Shown: in pieces, positions 1 through 7,806 of the stretch | Position numbering within the stretch: the stretch's first letter is position 1 | How the letters are laid out: every line of letters starts with the position of its first letter | NCBI GenBank assembly: GCA_030041385.1 | Contig: JASHNY010000163.1 | Coordinates: 1-32,495 of the forward strand | Source of the DNA: Alphaproteobacteria bacterium | GTDB taxonomy: Bacteria; Pseudomonadota; Alphaproteobacteria; ATCC43930; CGMCC-115725 | Direction of reading: 5' to 3' | Length of the DNA stretch: 32,495 nt | Made by a program: the position numbers and the translations under genes | Notes under the pieces: generated by a model | What the model was told of the DNA's origin: nothing | The model's database searches: none | Seen by the model: only the letters and a program-made list of their open reading frames with translations

Positions 1-330
1 CCCGCGGCTGTTGCCGGCGCCCCCGCCGATACGGCGGCCGCCGCCACGGCCGCCGCGCCGCCGCAAGTGACGATCCGGGCGTCTGCCGATTGCTGGATTC
101 AGGTTCGCGGCGCCGACAACAAGGTCGTCTTTTCCGGGGTGTTGAAAGCCGGCGAAGCCTATGATGTGCCGCGCCAGCCGGGTCTGTACCTGCGCACCGG
201 CAACGCCAGCGCGCTGCAAGTCTCGGTCGATGGCAAGCCGGTGCCGCCGCTCGACCGCGCCGGCAATTTCCTGCGCCATGTCGCGCTGGACCCGGCGGAA
301 TTGGCCGCAGGGCAGGCCGTCCACAACTGA
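1..330 (+). CDS. RodZ-like protein, C-terminal DUF4115 domain (5' end outside window)
   Basis: The reading frame is open from base 1 and ends at TGA 328-330, so only the last 109 residues are present. The visible part starts with an Ala/Pro-rich linker. A compact beta-rich domain follows, with the pattern ADCWIQVR, then VFSGVLKAGEAYDVP, then a glycine-rich end. This matches the periplasmic DUF4115 domain of RodZ-like helix-turn-helix proteins. Full-length family members have a cytoplasmic HTH, one membrane helix and this domain, and they link the cytoskeleton to cell-wall synthesis. A RodZ-like gene directly before ispG is a common alphaproteobacterial order, which supports the call. The HTH and membrane helix lie outside the window and cannot be checked. 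Confidence 0.75.
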   Translation, partial: PAAVAGAPADTAAAATAAAPPQVTIRASADCWIQVRGADNKVVFSGVLKAGEAYDVPRQPGLYLRTGNASALQVSVDGKPVPPLDRAGNFLRHVALDPAELAAGQAVHN

Positions 331-395
331 CCGCGACTTTTTTCCGACATCAAAGCGTTCTATAAGGCGAATGTCGATTTGCCCGAGGAGTACTG

Positions 396-1550
396 ATGAG
401 CGTCAGGCCCTATCGCGACATCCAGCGCCGCGTCTGCAGAAAGGTCTATGTCGGCAACGTGCCGGTCGGGGGCGACGCGCCGATCACCGTGCAGTCGATG
501 ACCAACACGGTGACCCATGACGTCAAGGCCACGGTCGAGCAGGTGCAGGCGCTGGAGCGCGCCGGCGCGGACATCGTCCGGGTGTCATGCCCCGACCAGG
601 AATCGGCGCTGGCGTTGAAGGATATCGTGCGCCAGGTGCGGGTGCCGATCGTCGCCGATATCCATTTCCACTACCGCCGCGCGATCGAGGCGGCCGAAAG
701 CGGCGCTGCCTGCCTGCGGATCAACCCCGGCAACATCGGCTCGGCCGAACGCGTGCGCGAGGTGATCAAGGCGGCGAAGGACCACAATTGCTCGATGCGC
801 ATCGGGGTCAACGCCGGCTCGCTCGAACGCGACCTGCTGGAGAAATACGGCGAGCCGTGCCCCGAGGCCATGGTCGAAAGCGCGCTCAACCATGCCAGGA
901 TCCTCGAAGACAACGATTTCTTCGAGTTCAAGATCTCGTGCAAGGCATCCGACGTGTTTCTCGCCGTCGCCGCCTACCAGCAGCTGGCCGAGGCCTGCGA
1001 TTATCCGCTGCACCTCGGCATCACCGAGGCCGGCGGCCTCAGGAGCGGCACGGTCAAATCATCGATCGGGCTCGGCATGCTGCTGTGGTCCGGGATCGGC
1101 GATACGATCCGTGTGTCATTGTCGGCCGACCCGGTGGAGGAGGTGAAGGTCGGGTACGACATGCTCAAATCGCTCGGGCTGCGGCGCCGAGGGGTGACCG
1201 TGATCTCCTGCCCGTCCTGCGCGCGCCAGCAATTCCCCGTCATCAAGACCGTCGAATTGCTTGAGGAGCGGCTTGCCCACATCACGACGCCGCTGACACT
1301 CTCGGTGATCGGCTGCGTCGTCAACGGCCCCGGCGAAGCGCGCGAAACCGACATCGGCTTTACCGGCGGCGGCAACAATACCCATCAGGTCTATTTGAGC
1401 GGGGTTACCGACCACCGGCTCAAAGACGCCAACATTGTCGACCACCTCGTCGAGCTGGTCGAAAAGAAGGCGGCGGAAATCGAGGCGGCGGAAATCGAGG
1501 CGGCGGAAATCGAGGCGGCGAACGCCGCGGTGCCGGAGCCGGCCCTATAA
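396..1550 (+). CDS. ispG: 4-hydroxy-3-methylbut-2-enyl diphosphate synthase (flavodoxin), IspG
   Basis: This is the penultimate enzyme of the MEP isoprenoid pathway. It converts MEcPP to HMBPP in the cytoplasm using a [4Fe-4S] cluster. The 384-residue protein has the N-terminal TIM-barrel sequence ([26 protein letters not shown]). The C-terminal iron-sulfur domain has C272 and C275 in CPSC, C307 in [10 protein letters not shown], and E314. These match the E. coli ligand spacing (C270, C273, C305, E312). The start is ATG 396, with GAGGAG at 385-390 five bases upstream. The gene follows the RodZ-like gene by 65 bp and may be cotranscribed with it. The C-terminus is odd: after the conserved fold a 15-bp unit is repeated three times (1471-1515), encoding AAEIE repeats, then a Pro/Ala tail. 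The stop codon interlocks with that of the convergent next gene. Confidence 0.96.
   Translation: MSVRPYRDIQRRVCRKVYVGNVPVGGDAPITVQSMTNTVTHDVKATVEQVQALERAGADIVRVSCPDQESALALKDIVRQVRVPIVADIHFHYRRAIEAAESGAACLRINPGNIGSAERVREVIKAAKDHNCSMRIGVNAGSLERDLLEKYGEPCPEAMVESALNHARILEDNDFFEFKISCKASDVFLAVAAYQQLAEACDYPLHLGITEAGGLRSGTVKSSIGLGMLLWSGIGDTIRVSLSADPVEEVKVGYDMLKSLGLRRRGVTVISCPSCARQQFPVIKTVELLEERLAHITTPLTLSVIGCVVNGPGEARETDIGFTGGGNNTHQVYLSGVTDHRLKDANIVDHLVELVEKKAAEIEAAEIEAAEIEAANAAVPEPAL
1471..1515 (+). repeat. Three perfect tandem copies of a 15-bp unit in the 3' end of ispG
   Basis: The unit CGGCGGAAATCGAGG occurs at 1471-1485, 1486-1500 and 1501-1515 without a mismatch, followed by a partial copy. 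The unit is a multiple of three, so each copy adds the residues Ala-Ala-Glu-Ile-Glu without breaking the ispG frame. The repeated segment would extend a charged helix beyond the catalytic fold. Copy number could vary by slippage or recombination. Confidence 0.9.
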
Positions 1551-2006
1551 GGCTGCGGCCGCCGCAGCCCGGTTGGCAACCGCCCGCGCCCGGCTTGCGG
1601 CCGCGGCGGCGCGCGTGACGATCGGGCGGGCGGGCCGCGGCGACGGGCTGGTCTCGGCCGCGGCTATCCAGTCGCGGCCGGCGTCGGCGCGGATCGTCGG
1701 AAACACGCGAACCTCGGCCGGGATCAGAAAACGCAGCGCCTTGACCGTCTGGCGCACCCAACTCACGTCGGTGACCAGCGCGACCCGCTCCCATTGCTGC
1801 AGGCGCAGCGGGGCGATATCGAGATCATCCCAGGCGGCTCCGGGGAAGCGGCATTCGAGCTCGTAGTAAAGACGCAATTTTTCGTGACGCTTGCGCGTCT
1901 GCCTGATCGCGGGCAGCAGCACCTTGGCGCACTCGCTGCTGGTGACCCGCCCGGTGGCGACAAAGGCGACGACGTTGTCCGGAAGCCCTTCGATGATCTC
2001 GATCAC
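1545..2006 (-). CDS. SpoIIAA-like (STAS-type) protein with Ala/Arg-rich tail
   Basis: A 153-residue protein starting at GTG 2006. GGGAGG lies at 2020-2015, eight bases upstream, and decides this start. Residues 1 to about 115 fit the SpoIIAA-like family: a start resembling [14 protein letters not shown], the [12 protein letters not shown] strand-helix, RLYYELE, and a [22 protein letters not shown] core, followed by a strand near VRVFP. Such small STAS-fold proteins are widespread in Proteobacteria, but their role is poorly defined. Residues from about 125 to the end are low-complexity Ala/Arg/Pro, unlike the usual short family tail. The gene converges on ispG, and the two stop codons overlap within 1545-1550. 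The function is inferred only as a possible binding or regulatory protein. Confidence 0.8.
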   Translation of the reverse strand: MIEIIEGLPDNVVAFVATGRVTSSECAKVLLPAIRQTRKRHEKLRLYYELECRFPGAAWDDLDIAPLRLQQWERVALVTDVSWVRQTVKALRFLIPAEVRVFPTIRADAGRDWIAAAETSPSPRPARPIVTRAAAAASRARAVANRAAAAAAL

Positions 2007-2049
2007 GGCGGGTGCCTCCCTTAGTCTCCCAGCGCCTCGTATCCTGTCT

Positions 2050-2106
2050 CGTAAAACCAAGGCCCGCCGGCACGAGGCCGGCGGGTTCTCGGTGGTTTTT
2101 TTGTTT
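2050..2106 (-). terminator. Intrinsic terminator downstream of the DcaP-like porin
   Basis: A perfect 9-bp stem (CCCGCCGGC 2063-2071, GCCGGCGGG 2077-2085) has a 5-base loop. A second outer pairing, AAAACCA with TGGTTTT, flanks it. On the minus strand it comes right after the porin stop at 2111 and is followed by TTGGTTTT. On the plus strand a longer T-rich run follows (2096-2107), so it could also act on plus-strand transcripts. It separates the porin from the SpoIIAA-like gene. Confidence 0.75.
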
Positions 2107-2110
2107 TTGC

Positions 2111-3640
2111 TTAGAACGCTACGTCGAACTTGCTGTCGATGACCTGCAGGTTGCCCGACGCCTTGCCGCCCGGCACGGCGGCGACGACCTGGCGATGCCC
2201 GTAGGTGTATTCGATGCCGACCGTGACGAACGACACCGGGTTCCACAGCAGGTTAAGATGGGCGGTTTCCAGCTCGCGGTTGGCGGTGCCCGATCCGGCC
2301 GAGCCGGCGATCAGCGTCGACGGGATGTCGTCGTGATTGTAGCCGGCGTTGATGTTGGACCGCAGGTTCGGCGCCCACCAATGCTGGTAGCCGATTTCGC
2401 CGCCGTACTCGACGATCGTCTCGGCCAGAACGTGCGCAGCGCTGGCGGCGCTGGTCGTCGTCGCGACGAAGTTGGTGGCGATGTCGGCGTTGGTGCTGCT
2501 GTTCAGATACGCGCCGATACCGTTGCCGCCGACGACATGGAAGATGATGTCATCCTTGGCCCAGCCCAGCCAGCCTGGCTTGACGTCGAAGCTGAACGCG
2601 CCGCCGTAGCCGAGGTAGGAACGGCTCAGATAGGCGCCGTCGGTCAGCTCCATGTTCGGCCGCAGCACGCCGGCGATGTCGAAATGGCCCCACGGCTGCG
2701 GCACGTAATAGGCCGCGGTCAGAGCCGGAACGTTCGCCTTGGTCGGGTTCGGCATGATCGCTTCCACGCCGGGTCCGGTCGAGACCGCGGCGCAACCGAC
2801 ACCGCAATCCGAGGAGATCAGGCCGTTCGGCGTCCAGGCCGAGGTTTCCGGCGTTTCGGCCGAGAACGACAGGGCGCCGCCGATTCCCCAGGCCAGCGGC
2901 ATCGTATAGCGGAGCTGAGGAACGCGGACCTTGCCGGGTTCGCCGACGTTGCCGCCGAAGTCGATCGTCTCGCCGTTGGCGTCGGCGTCTTCAAAGTTCG
3001 AGTTTGCCTGGCCGGCCAACCAACCGCCCAACGTGCCGTAAATGTACTTAACGCGGGGGATCAGGTTGTCGGAGATCATGGTAGGGCCGGTGCCGCCCGG
3101 CGCATAGCCGGTGGAACCCGCCCAGTCAAACGAGAAGAAGGTCCGCGCCTCGCCGAGCGGGGTCGGCGTGCGCGTCTCGATGATCAACTGCGACTGGCGC
3201 GGGCTCTGCGAGAAGATGCTGCTGGCGCGGGCCGTCGCGGTGCCGCTGAGCGGGATCGTCTGCACGAGGCCGTTGGCGCCCAGCGTCGTCGTCTGCGGGC
3301 TGGCGTTGGGGCTGCCGCCTTCCAGCTCGTAGTCGAAGATCTCGGTGATGTTGCCGCCGATGCGGATCGACGTATCGGTGCCCGGGATCAGAAACGACCG
3401 CGGGAAGCTGCCGCCCGTGGCCCCGGTCGTCGCCGCCGGATTGGGCGGACCGCCGGGATACATGCCTGCGGAGCTGGGCAACTGGGCGACCTGGTCGAGC
3501 TTTTGCTGGAGGAGTTGATTATTGGCGCGCAGGTCCGACAATTCGTCGGCCTTGGCGCTGGGCACCCCCGTCATCAGCGCGACCGCGGCCGCCATGCCGC
3601 CGAGCGCTGCTAAGGTGCCGATGGTCCGCTTCGTGGTCAT
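2111..3640 (-). CDS. DcaP-like outer-membrane porin
   Basis: This 509-residue protein is predicted to be exported and to form an outer-membrane beta-barrel. Residues 1-31 are a signal peptide ending SAKA. Next comes a short coiled-coil segment (DELSDLRANNQLLQQKLDQ), then a Pro/Gly linker. A long barrel region of alternating aromatic/polar strands follows and ends in a terminal Phe (SKFDVAF), as expected for BAM-inserted proteins. The coiled coil before the barrel is characteristic of the DcaP trimeric porins, which pass small anionic or dicarboxylate-type solutes. The substrate here is unknown. The start is ATG 3640, with GGGGGAG at 3649-3643. Longer frames upstream lack a binding site. The gene is divergent from a Crp/Fnr-family regulator across a long regulatory interval. 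Confidence 0.85.
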   Translation of the reverse strand: MTTKRTIGTLAALGGMAAAVALMTGVPSAKADELSDLRANNQLLQQKLDQVAQLPSSAGMYPGGPPNPAATTGATGGSFPRSFLIPGTDTSIRIGGNITEIFDYELEGGSPNASPQTTTLGANGLVQTIPLSGTATARASSIFSQSPRQSQLIIETRTPTPLGEARTFFSFDWAGSTGYAPGGTGPTMISDNLIPRVKYIYGTLGGWLAGQANSNFEDADANGETIDFGGNVGEPGKVRVPQLRYTMPLAWGIGGALSFSAETPETSAWTPNGLISSDCGVGCAAVSTGPGVEAIMPNPTKANVPALTAAYYVPQPWGHFDIAGVLRPNMELTDGAYLSRSYLGYGGAFSFDVKPGWLGWAKDDIIFHVVGGNGIGAYLNSSTNADIATNFVATTTSAASAAHVLAETIVEYGGEIGYQHWWAPNLRSNINAGYNHDDIPSTLIAGSAGSGTANRELETAHLNLLWNPVSFVTVGIEYTYGHRQVVAAVPGGKASGNLQVIDSKFDVAF

Positions 3641-4217
3641 TGCTCCCCCTTCCCTATTCAAGCCGGGACCACGGGAAAAACGCATCCCGTGTTCAACTCG
3701 GCCGTCGATACCTGGGACAGGGCGAGATTTCCTTGCACTAGATGATTCACTTAGATTTATGCGATGTATGAATGTCATAGTTTAAACATCGAAGCAGCAG
3801 CCGCTGCCCAGCCCGCCGGTCGATGCCTCCCTGAAACTTTGTAAATTTTTCAGATCGTTAGAGATGATCTGCTAAGCTCTCTGGTTGATTTTGCGTGATT
3901 GCGGGTGATCGTCTCCGATGGTTGGCCGCGTCCTAAACCCTGTCTTGGCGCGGCATTGTCGATTTTGATGCAGCCATTTTGCCAGACATGTTGCAATTTT
4001 GGCGCAGTCTTGTGCATTATCCTGCGTTCGGCGCTTCCGGGTGCTCGTCTCACCGGGAAATGATCAATAATTCCAGCGGATTGATTGTGTACTCAATGCA
4101 CTAAAGAATAAATCGAGCGGTCGAACACGCTGCGCGCCAGATGTGGAGCGACCGAATGCTGTAGATTGCCGCGCTCAATCACCCGGACCACATATAATCC
4201 GCAGCGCGTCTGGCGGT
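3641..4217. promoter_or_regulatory. Long divergent regulatory interval with several dyads, no gene seen
   Basis: There are about 660 bp between the porin start (3640) and the regulator start (4302), distinctly more AT-rich than the rest of the window. Dyads seen are: CACGGGA-N8-TCCCGTG at 3670-3691, in the porin leader; CAGATC-N9-GATCTG at 3851-3871; a 9-bp near-perfect hairpin at 4035-4059 (one mismatch, 7-base loop); and TTGA-N8-TCAA at 4081-4096. No convincing coding frame, tRNA or rho-independent terminator is present. The length and the dyads suggest control of the porin, and perhaps a small RNA, but nothing here proves either. Confidence 0.45.
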
Positions 4218-4246
4218 TTGACAGCGTTGAATAGGTTCGATAGGAT
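4218..4246 (+). promoter_or_regulatory. Sigma70-type promoter of the Crp/Fnr-family gene
   Basis: A consensus -35 TTGACA (4218-4223) is followed by exactly 17 bp and the -10 TAGGAT (4241-4246). Transcription would begin near 4253, giving a leader of about 50 bases before ATG 4302. Because the promoter lies inside the 5' extension of the open frame, it also argues that the longer upstream start near 4143 is not used. Confidence 0.65.
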
Positions 4247-4301
4247 ATCACCTCGTGGTAGCCTAGTTAATGAACAAACATATACTAGACAGGGGGAGGT
4301 G

Positions 4302-5069
4302 ATGGGACTGCCACTGCGCGCAGCGGGCTGCGCGGAGGCACAGCTCTCACTCAGGTTGGCGAGCTACGTTCCGCTATCGCAGGACGAACTGTCGATCCTG
4401 GGCGAAATCACCTCGACGACGCGCGCCGTCCGCCGGCGCCAGGATATCGTTACCGAGGGCAAGCAATACCGCGCGCTGTTCCTGGTCTTGGACGGCATTC
4501 TGATGCGCTACCGCATCTTGCGCGACGGTCGGCGGCAGATCGTCAATCTCGTGGTTCCGGGCGATTTCGCCGGTGTTCCCGGCTGCCTGTTCGACGGTGC
4601 GCTGTATTCGATCAAGGCTCTGACCGACGCCGAGGTCGCGACCGTGCCGCTGCCCCGGGTGCTGGCGCTGTTCGAGACGCATCCGCGCCTGGCGGCGAAA
4701 ATCTTCTGGTCGTTTTCGTGCGAGGCGGCGGTCTACGCCGAACACCTCATCGTCGTCGGACGGCGCACCGCACTCGAACGGGTTGCCCATTTCCTGCTCG
4801 AATTGCTGACCCGGCTGCAGGTGATCGGGCTGGCCGACGACTGCTCGTACCGCATCCCGCTGAGCCAGGAGATCATCGGCGACGCGCTGGGGCTGAGCCT
4901 GCCTTACGTCAACCGCGTGCTGCGGCAACTGGCGGAAGACGGGCTGGTGACGGTCAAGGAGCAGAAAGTCATCATCAACGACGTCGATGGGCTGTCGGCG
5001 CTCGCCGATTTCGAGCGCGGCTACCTGACGCCATTGTCGATCGCAGAGTTCATCGAGGGCGCCCGCTAG
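4302..5069 (+). CDS. Crp/Fnr-family transcriptional regulator
   Basis: A 255-residue protein. Residues 25-125 form a cyclic-nucleotide-binding-type beta roll (VTEGKQYRALFLVLDGILMRYR, VVPGDFAGVPG). A dimerisation helix follows near 130-170. A C-terminal Crp-type winged HTH lies at about 187-222 (IPLSQEIIGDALGLSLPYVN, then RVLRQLAEDGLV). The cysteine pattern of FNR is absent, so an FNR-type [4Fe-4S] oxygen sensor is unlikely. The effector is unknown. The start is placed at ATG 4302 because of AGGGGGAGG at 4291-4299 and the promoter at 4218-4246, although the spacing is only two bases. It is divergent from the DcaP-like porin and could regulate it. A GT2 gene follows 43 bp downstream. Confidence 0.88.
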   Translation: MGLPLRAAGCAEAQLSLRLASYVPLSQDELSILGEITSTTRAVRRRQDIVTEGKQYRALFLVLDGILMRYRILRDGRRQIVNLVVPGDFAGVPGCLFDGALYSIKALTDAEVATVPLPRVLALFETHPRLAAKIFWSFSCEAAVYAEHLIVVGRRTALERVAHFLLELLTRLQVIGLADDCSYRIPLSQEIIGDALGLSLPYVNRVLRQLAEDGLVTVKEQKVIINDVDGLSALADFERGYLTPLSIAEFIEGAR

Positions 5070-5112
5070 CCCACTAGCGTTTTGTCAACGATTGCGGCGC
5101 TAGCCTCGGCCC

Positions 5113-6291
5113 ATGAGCATCGCCGAGCTGCAACCGGCCGATCCTGTCCCGTCGCCGTATCGGGGGGCCGAGGAGGTGGCGCCGCTGCGGCCGGTTGCGG
5201 CCGAGCTGACCGTCGTCATCCCGACCCTCAACGAGCGCGACAACGTCCCGCTCCTGGTCGCCCGGCTCAACCGGGCGCTCGCCGGCACGGCATGGGAGGC
5301 GATCTTCGTCGACGACGATTCGCCCGACGGAACGGCCGATGCGGTACGGGCGCTCGCCCGGCAGCAGGCCAACATCCGCTGCATTCAGCGCATCGGGCGC
5401 CGCGGCCTGGCCTCGGCCTGCATCGAAGGCATCCTCGCCAGCGCGTCTCCCTACATTGCGGTGATGGACGGAGACCTGCAGCACGACGAAGCATTGCTGC
5501 CGGCGATGCTGGCAACGGCGAAGGGGCAACGGCTCGATCTCGTCGTCGCCAGCCGCCACGTCGGTTCGGGCGGCATCGGCGACTGGCAGAAATCGCGGGC
5601 CGCGATCAGCGGGTTTGCGACGCGCCTGGCGCACCGCGTGATCAAGGCCGATCTCAGCGACCCGATGAGCGGGTTTTTCCTGGTCGAGCGTTCGGCTTTC
5701 GACCGCGCCGTGCGGGCGATGTCGGGGCAAGGGTTCAAGATCCTGCTCGACCTGTTCGCCTCGTCGCCGCAGCCGCTCGCCTTCGCCGAACTTCCGCTGC
5801 AATTCCGCCGGCGCCTCCATGGCCAAAGCAAGCTCGACAGCATGGTCGCGTGGGAATACTTGATGCTGCTGCTGGAAAAGCTGACCGGTTCGGCGGTTCC
5901 GGCGCGCTTCCTGCTGTTTTCGCTGATCGGCGGCATCGGCCTTGCCGTCCACCTGTCGGTGCTGTGGGCGGGGGTGGCCGGGCTCGGCGCCGCTTTCCCG
6001 CTGGCGCAGGCGGTGGCGACGCTGTGCGCGATGACCGGCAATTTCCTGCTGAACAACCTGTTCACCTATCGCGATCGCCGCCGGCGCGGCCGGCGGCTGG
6101 TCAGCGGGCTGGCCTCGTTCTATGCGGTATGCGGCGCCGGGGCCGCGCTGAATGTCGCCATCGCCAGCCATCTCGCCGGCGCTCATTGCGCGTGGTGGCT
6201 GGCCGGGCTCGCCGGTGCGGCGGTCTCGGCGGTGTGGAACTACGCGATGTCGTCGAGCTTTACCTGGAGCGCCCGCCCGAGCGCCGCCTAG
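5113..6291 (+). CDS. GT2 glycosyltransferase fused to a GtrA-like membrane domain
   Basis: A 392-residue inner-membrane enzyme. Residues 31-245 are a family 2 glycosyltransferase of the dolichol/polyprenol-phosphate mannosyltransferase type: TVVIPTLNERDNV, VDDDSPDG (66-73), VMDGDLQHD (117-125), and QFRRRLHGQSKL near 230-241. Residues from about 264 to the end form a four-helix GtrA-like domain (ARFLLFSLIGGIGLAVH, then NFLLNNLFTYR). The family usually transfers a sugar from a nucleotide sugar to a polyprenyl phosphate, and the GtrA part is thought to help flip the product. The start ATG 5113 has no strong Shine-Dalgarno sequence. It follows the regulator by 43 bp and faces a GT87-like protein that could use a polyprenyl-sugar donor. 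That partnership is inferred. Confidence 0.88.
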   Translation: MSIAELQPADPVPSPYRGAEEVAPLRPVAAELTVVIPTLNERDNVPLLVARLNRALAGTAWEAIFVDDDSPDGTADAVRALARQQANIRCIQRIGRRGLASACIEGILASASPYIAVMDGDLQHDEALLPAMLATAKGQRLDLVVASRHVGSGGIGDWQKSRAAISGFATRLAHRVIKADLSDPMSGFFLVERSAFDRAVRAMSGQGFKILLDLFASSPQPLAFAELPLQFRRRLHGQSKLDSMVAWEYLMLLLEKLTGSAVPARFLLFSLIGGIGLAVHLSVLWAGVAGLGAAFPLAQAVATLCAMTGNFLLNNLFTYRDRRRRGRRLVSGLASFYAVCGAGAALNVAIASHLAGAHCAWWLAGLAGAAVSAVWNYAMSSSFTWSARPSAA

Positions 6292-6394
6292 CGTGGTGGA
6301 TTAGGCACTCGCCTGGTTTGGCGGCGGTCGTGTTGGCGAACGCCAAATCCAAAAAAACCACACTGGATTCACATAATTAATCGTGCGCTCTCAC

Positions 6395-6443
6395 ATCCGA
6401 AATTCCCTTTGAGCCTCACCCCGAGACAGGGCGAATTTCGGAT
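6395..6443. other. Long hairpin at the junction of two convergent genes
   Basis: ATCCGAAATTC (6395-6405) and GAATTTCGGAT (6433-6443) form a perfect 11-bp inverted repeat around a 27-base loop. The right arm lies inside the 3' end of the GT87-like gene and the left arm just beyond its stop. No U-run follows on either strand, so a simple intrinsic terminator is not supported. It may stabilise mRNA ends. A second inverted repeat, TTTGGCG / CGCCAAA, lies at 6317-6347 in the same gap. Confidence 0.5.
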
Positions 6444-7735
6444 TCGGCACACTCGGCGGCGCAATGCCGCGGGAGACCGCCTCCTGCCGGCTGCCATCCC
6501 AGCCCAGCCGCAGCCCGCCGCGCCACCAGGGCGAACACGGCGAACGCCGCCAGCGCCGTCACCGGCAGGTGCCATGCCGCGCCGAGATGGCGCGGGTCGA
6601 GCAGCAGCACAAACAGCCCGGCAAGCACGGTCTTCTCCCAGGCGGGCGCGGCGCCGTCACCGGTCTCGCGCACCAGCCAGGCAACCGCGACGGCCGCCAG
6701 CATCAGGTCGTAGAGCAGCGCCAGCGGCACCGCGACCAGCGTCGCCGCAGCCAGCGTCGCCGCCCGCAGCGGCAATGACAGGTTGCGGCGCCAGACGATG
6801 CCGACCAGCACGGCGGCCGCGACGCTCGCGGCGATCTGCACCGCATAGGCCAATGTCACGCCGCCGCCGATCAGGCGGATGGCGCCGAACGGGCTGGCAA
6901 AACCGGCGAACAGGATGCGCCCCGACTGGTACATCGCGGGTGCGGCGCCGATGGCGGCGAAATAGGCGCGCCAGGTTTCCGCCCCGAACAGCAGCAGCGA
7001 GGCGAAAACGAGGGCGGCAACCGTAACGCCGGCCGCGGCAAAGCAGCGCCAGCGGCCCGACACGGCCAGCGCCAGCGGCACCAGCAGGCCGAAATGCGGC
7101 TTGTAGCACAGCGCCCCGAACAACAGCCCCGCGGCGAGCGGGCGCCGGTCGACAAGCAGCGTCGCTGCCCCGAACAGCGCCGCGGTCAGGAACGCGTTCT
7201 GGCCGAGCCCGATCGTCCAGAACACCTCGGGGAAGGCGAGCAGGACCAGCAGCGCGGTGCCGCTCCTGTCATCGAGGATATGGCGGGCGACGGCCAGGTA
7301 GGCGAGGAGGGTCGCCGCGGCGAACGCGACGAAGGCGGCGAGATAGGGCAGGCGCGCCAACGCCGCGCACAGGATCAGGTAGACCGGTGGATAATAGAAG
7401 AACTGGTAGCCGATGCCCGGGGCGGTGACGCTCTGCTCGGCCGCGAAATGCGCCGCGATATTGTAGGCGAGCTGCGGCGTCCCGGCATTGGCGAGCCGGC
7501 CGGCGGCATAGAAGCTGACGAAATCGGTCGTGCACGGCTTGGCGAGCGGCACGATCCAGCCATGCGTGCCGGCGACGATGAAGGCGAAGCCGACGATCTC
7601 GAGCGCCAGCAATATTGCCGCGCACCGGCGCAGCATCCGGCGGTCGAGCCAGGCGCCGCTGCGCCATTCACTCAACCCGATACGTGCCGCGCCGGACAAT
7701 GCCCGGTTCTCTTCCGCCGCCATAACCGGCAACAT
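6416..7735 (-). CDS. GT87-type (DUF2029) membrane glycosyltransferase
   Basis: A 439-residue polytopic inner-membrane protein with about ten hydrophobic segments. The first periplasmic loop carries TDFVSFYAAGRLANAG and YQFFYYPPVYLI, the signature of the GT87 / DUF2029 family (PimE-like). In characterised members this loop holds the catalytic Asp, here in the TDF motif. Such enzymes take mannose or related sugars from polyprenyl-phosphate donors on the periplasmic side. Two starts are possible, 7735 and 7723 (ATG, five residues in), and neither has a clear ribosome site. The gene converges on the GT2-GtrA gene, whose product could make its lipid-linked donor. The final 40 residues after the last helix are polar and Cys-containing. 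The specific acceptor is unknown. Confidence 0.8.
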   Translation of the reverse strand: MLPVMAAEENRALSGAARIGLSEWRSGAWLDRRMLRRCAAILLALEIVGFAFIVAGTHGWIVPLAKPCTTDFVSFYAAGRLANAGTPQLAYNIAAHFAAEQSVTAPGIGYQFFYYPPVYLILCAALARLPYLAAFVAFAAATLLAYLAVARHILDDRSGTALLVLLAFPEVFWTIGLGQNAFLTAALFGAATLLVDRRPLAAGLLFGALCYKPHFGLLVPLALAVSGRWRCFAAAGVTVAALVFASLLLFGAETWRAYFAAIGAAPAMYQSGRILFAGFASPFGAIRLIGGGVTLAYAVQIAASVAAAVLVGIVWRRNLSLPLRAATLAAATLVAVPLALLYDLMLAAVAVAWLVRETGDGAAPAWEKTVLAGLFVLLLDPRHLGAAWHLPVTALAAFAVFALVARRAAAGLGWQPAGGGLPRHCAAECAESEIRPVSG

Positions 7736-7806
7736 AGGAAACGAGCGGTTAACGAAACCCTTCGCGGCACCTGGCGCGGCGGGTCAGCGGCCGTTGCTGC
7801 CGCGGC

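Noticed and set aside
2012-3613. Long plus-strand open frame opposite the porin
   Set aside because: It is the codon shadow of the minus-strand porin in GC-rich DNA, Arg/Asp/Gly-rich with no domain. The porin frame has a signal peptide, barrel pattern, ribosome site and terminator.
3850-4053. 67-codon minus-strand frame in the regulatory interval
   Set aside because: No ribosome site, no recognisable domain, and it overlaps several dyads. Length is within chance.
4081-4096. TTGATTGTGTACTCAA as an FNR/FixK box
   Set aside because: The half-sites TTGA and TCAA are eight bases apart, while the FNR consensus TTGAT-N4-ATCAA needs six. Kept only as a dyad.
6301-6360. TTTGGCG/CGCCAAA with A-run as an intrinsic terminator
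   Set aside because: The run next to the stem is A on the plus strand. On the minus strand the T-run precedes the stem instead of following it.
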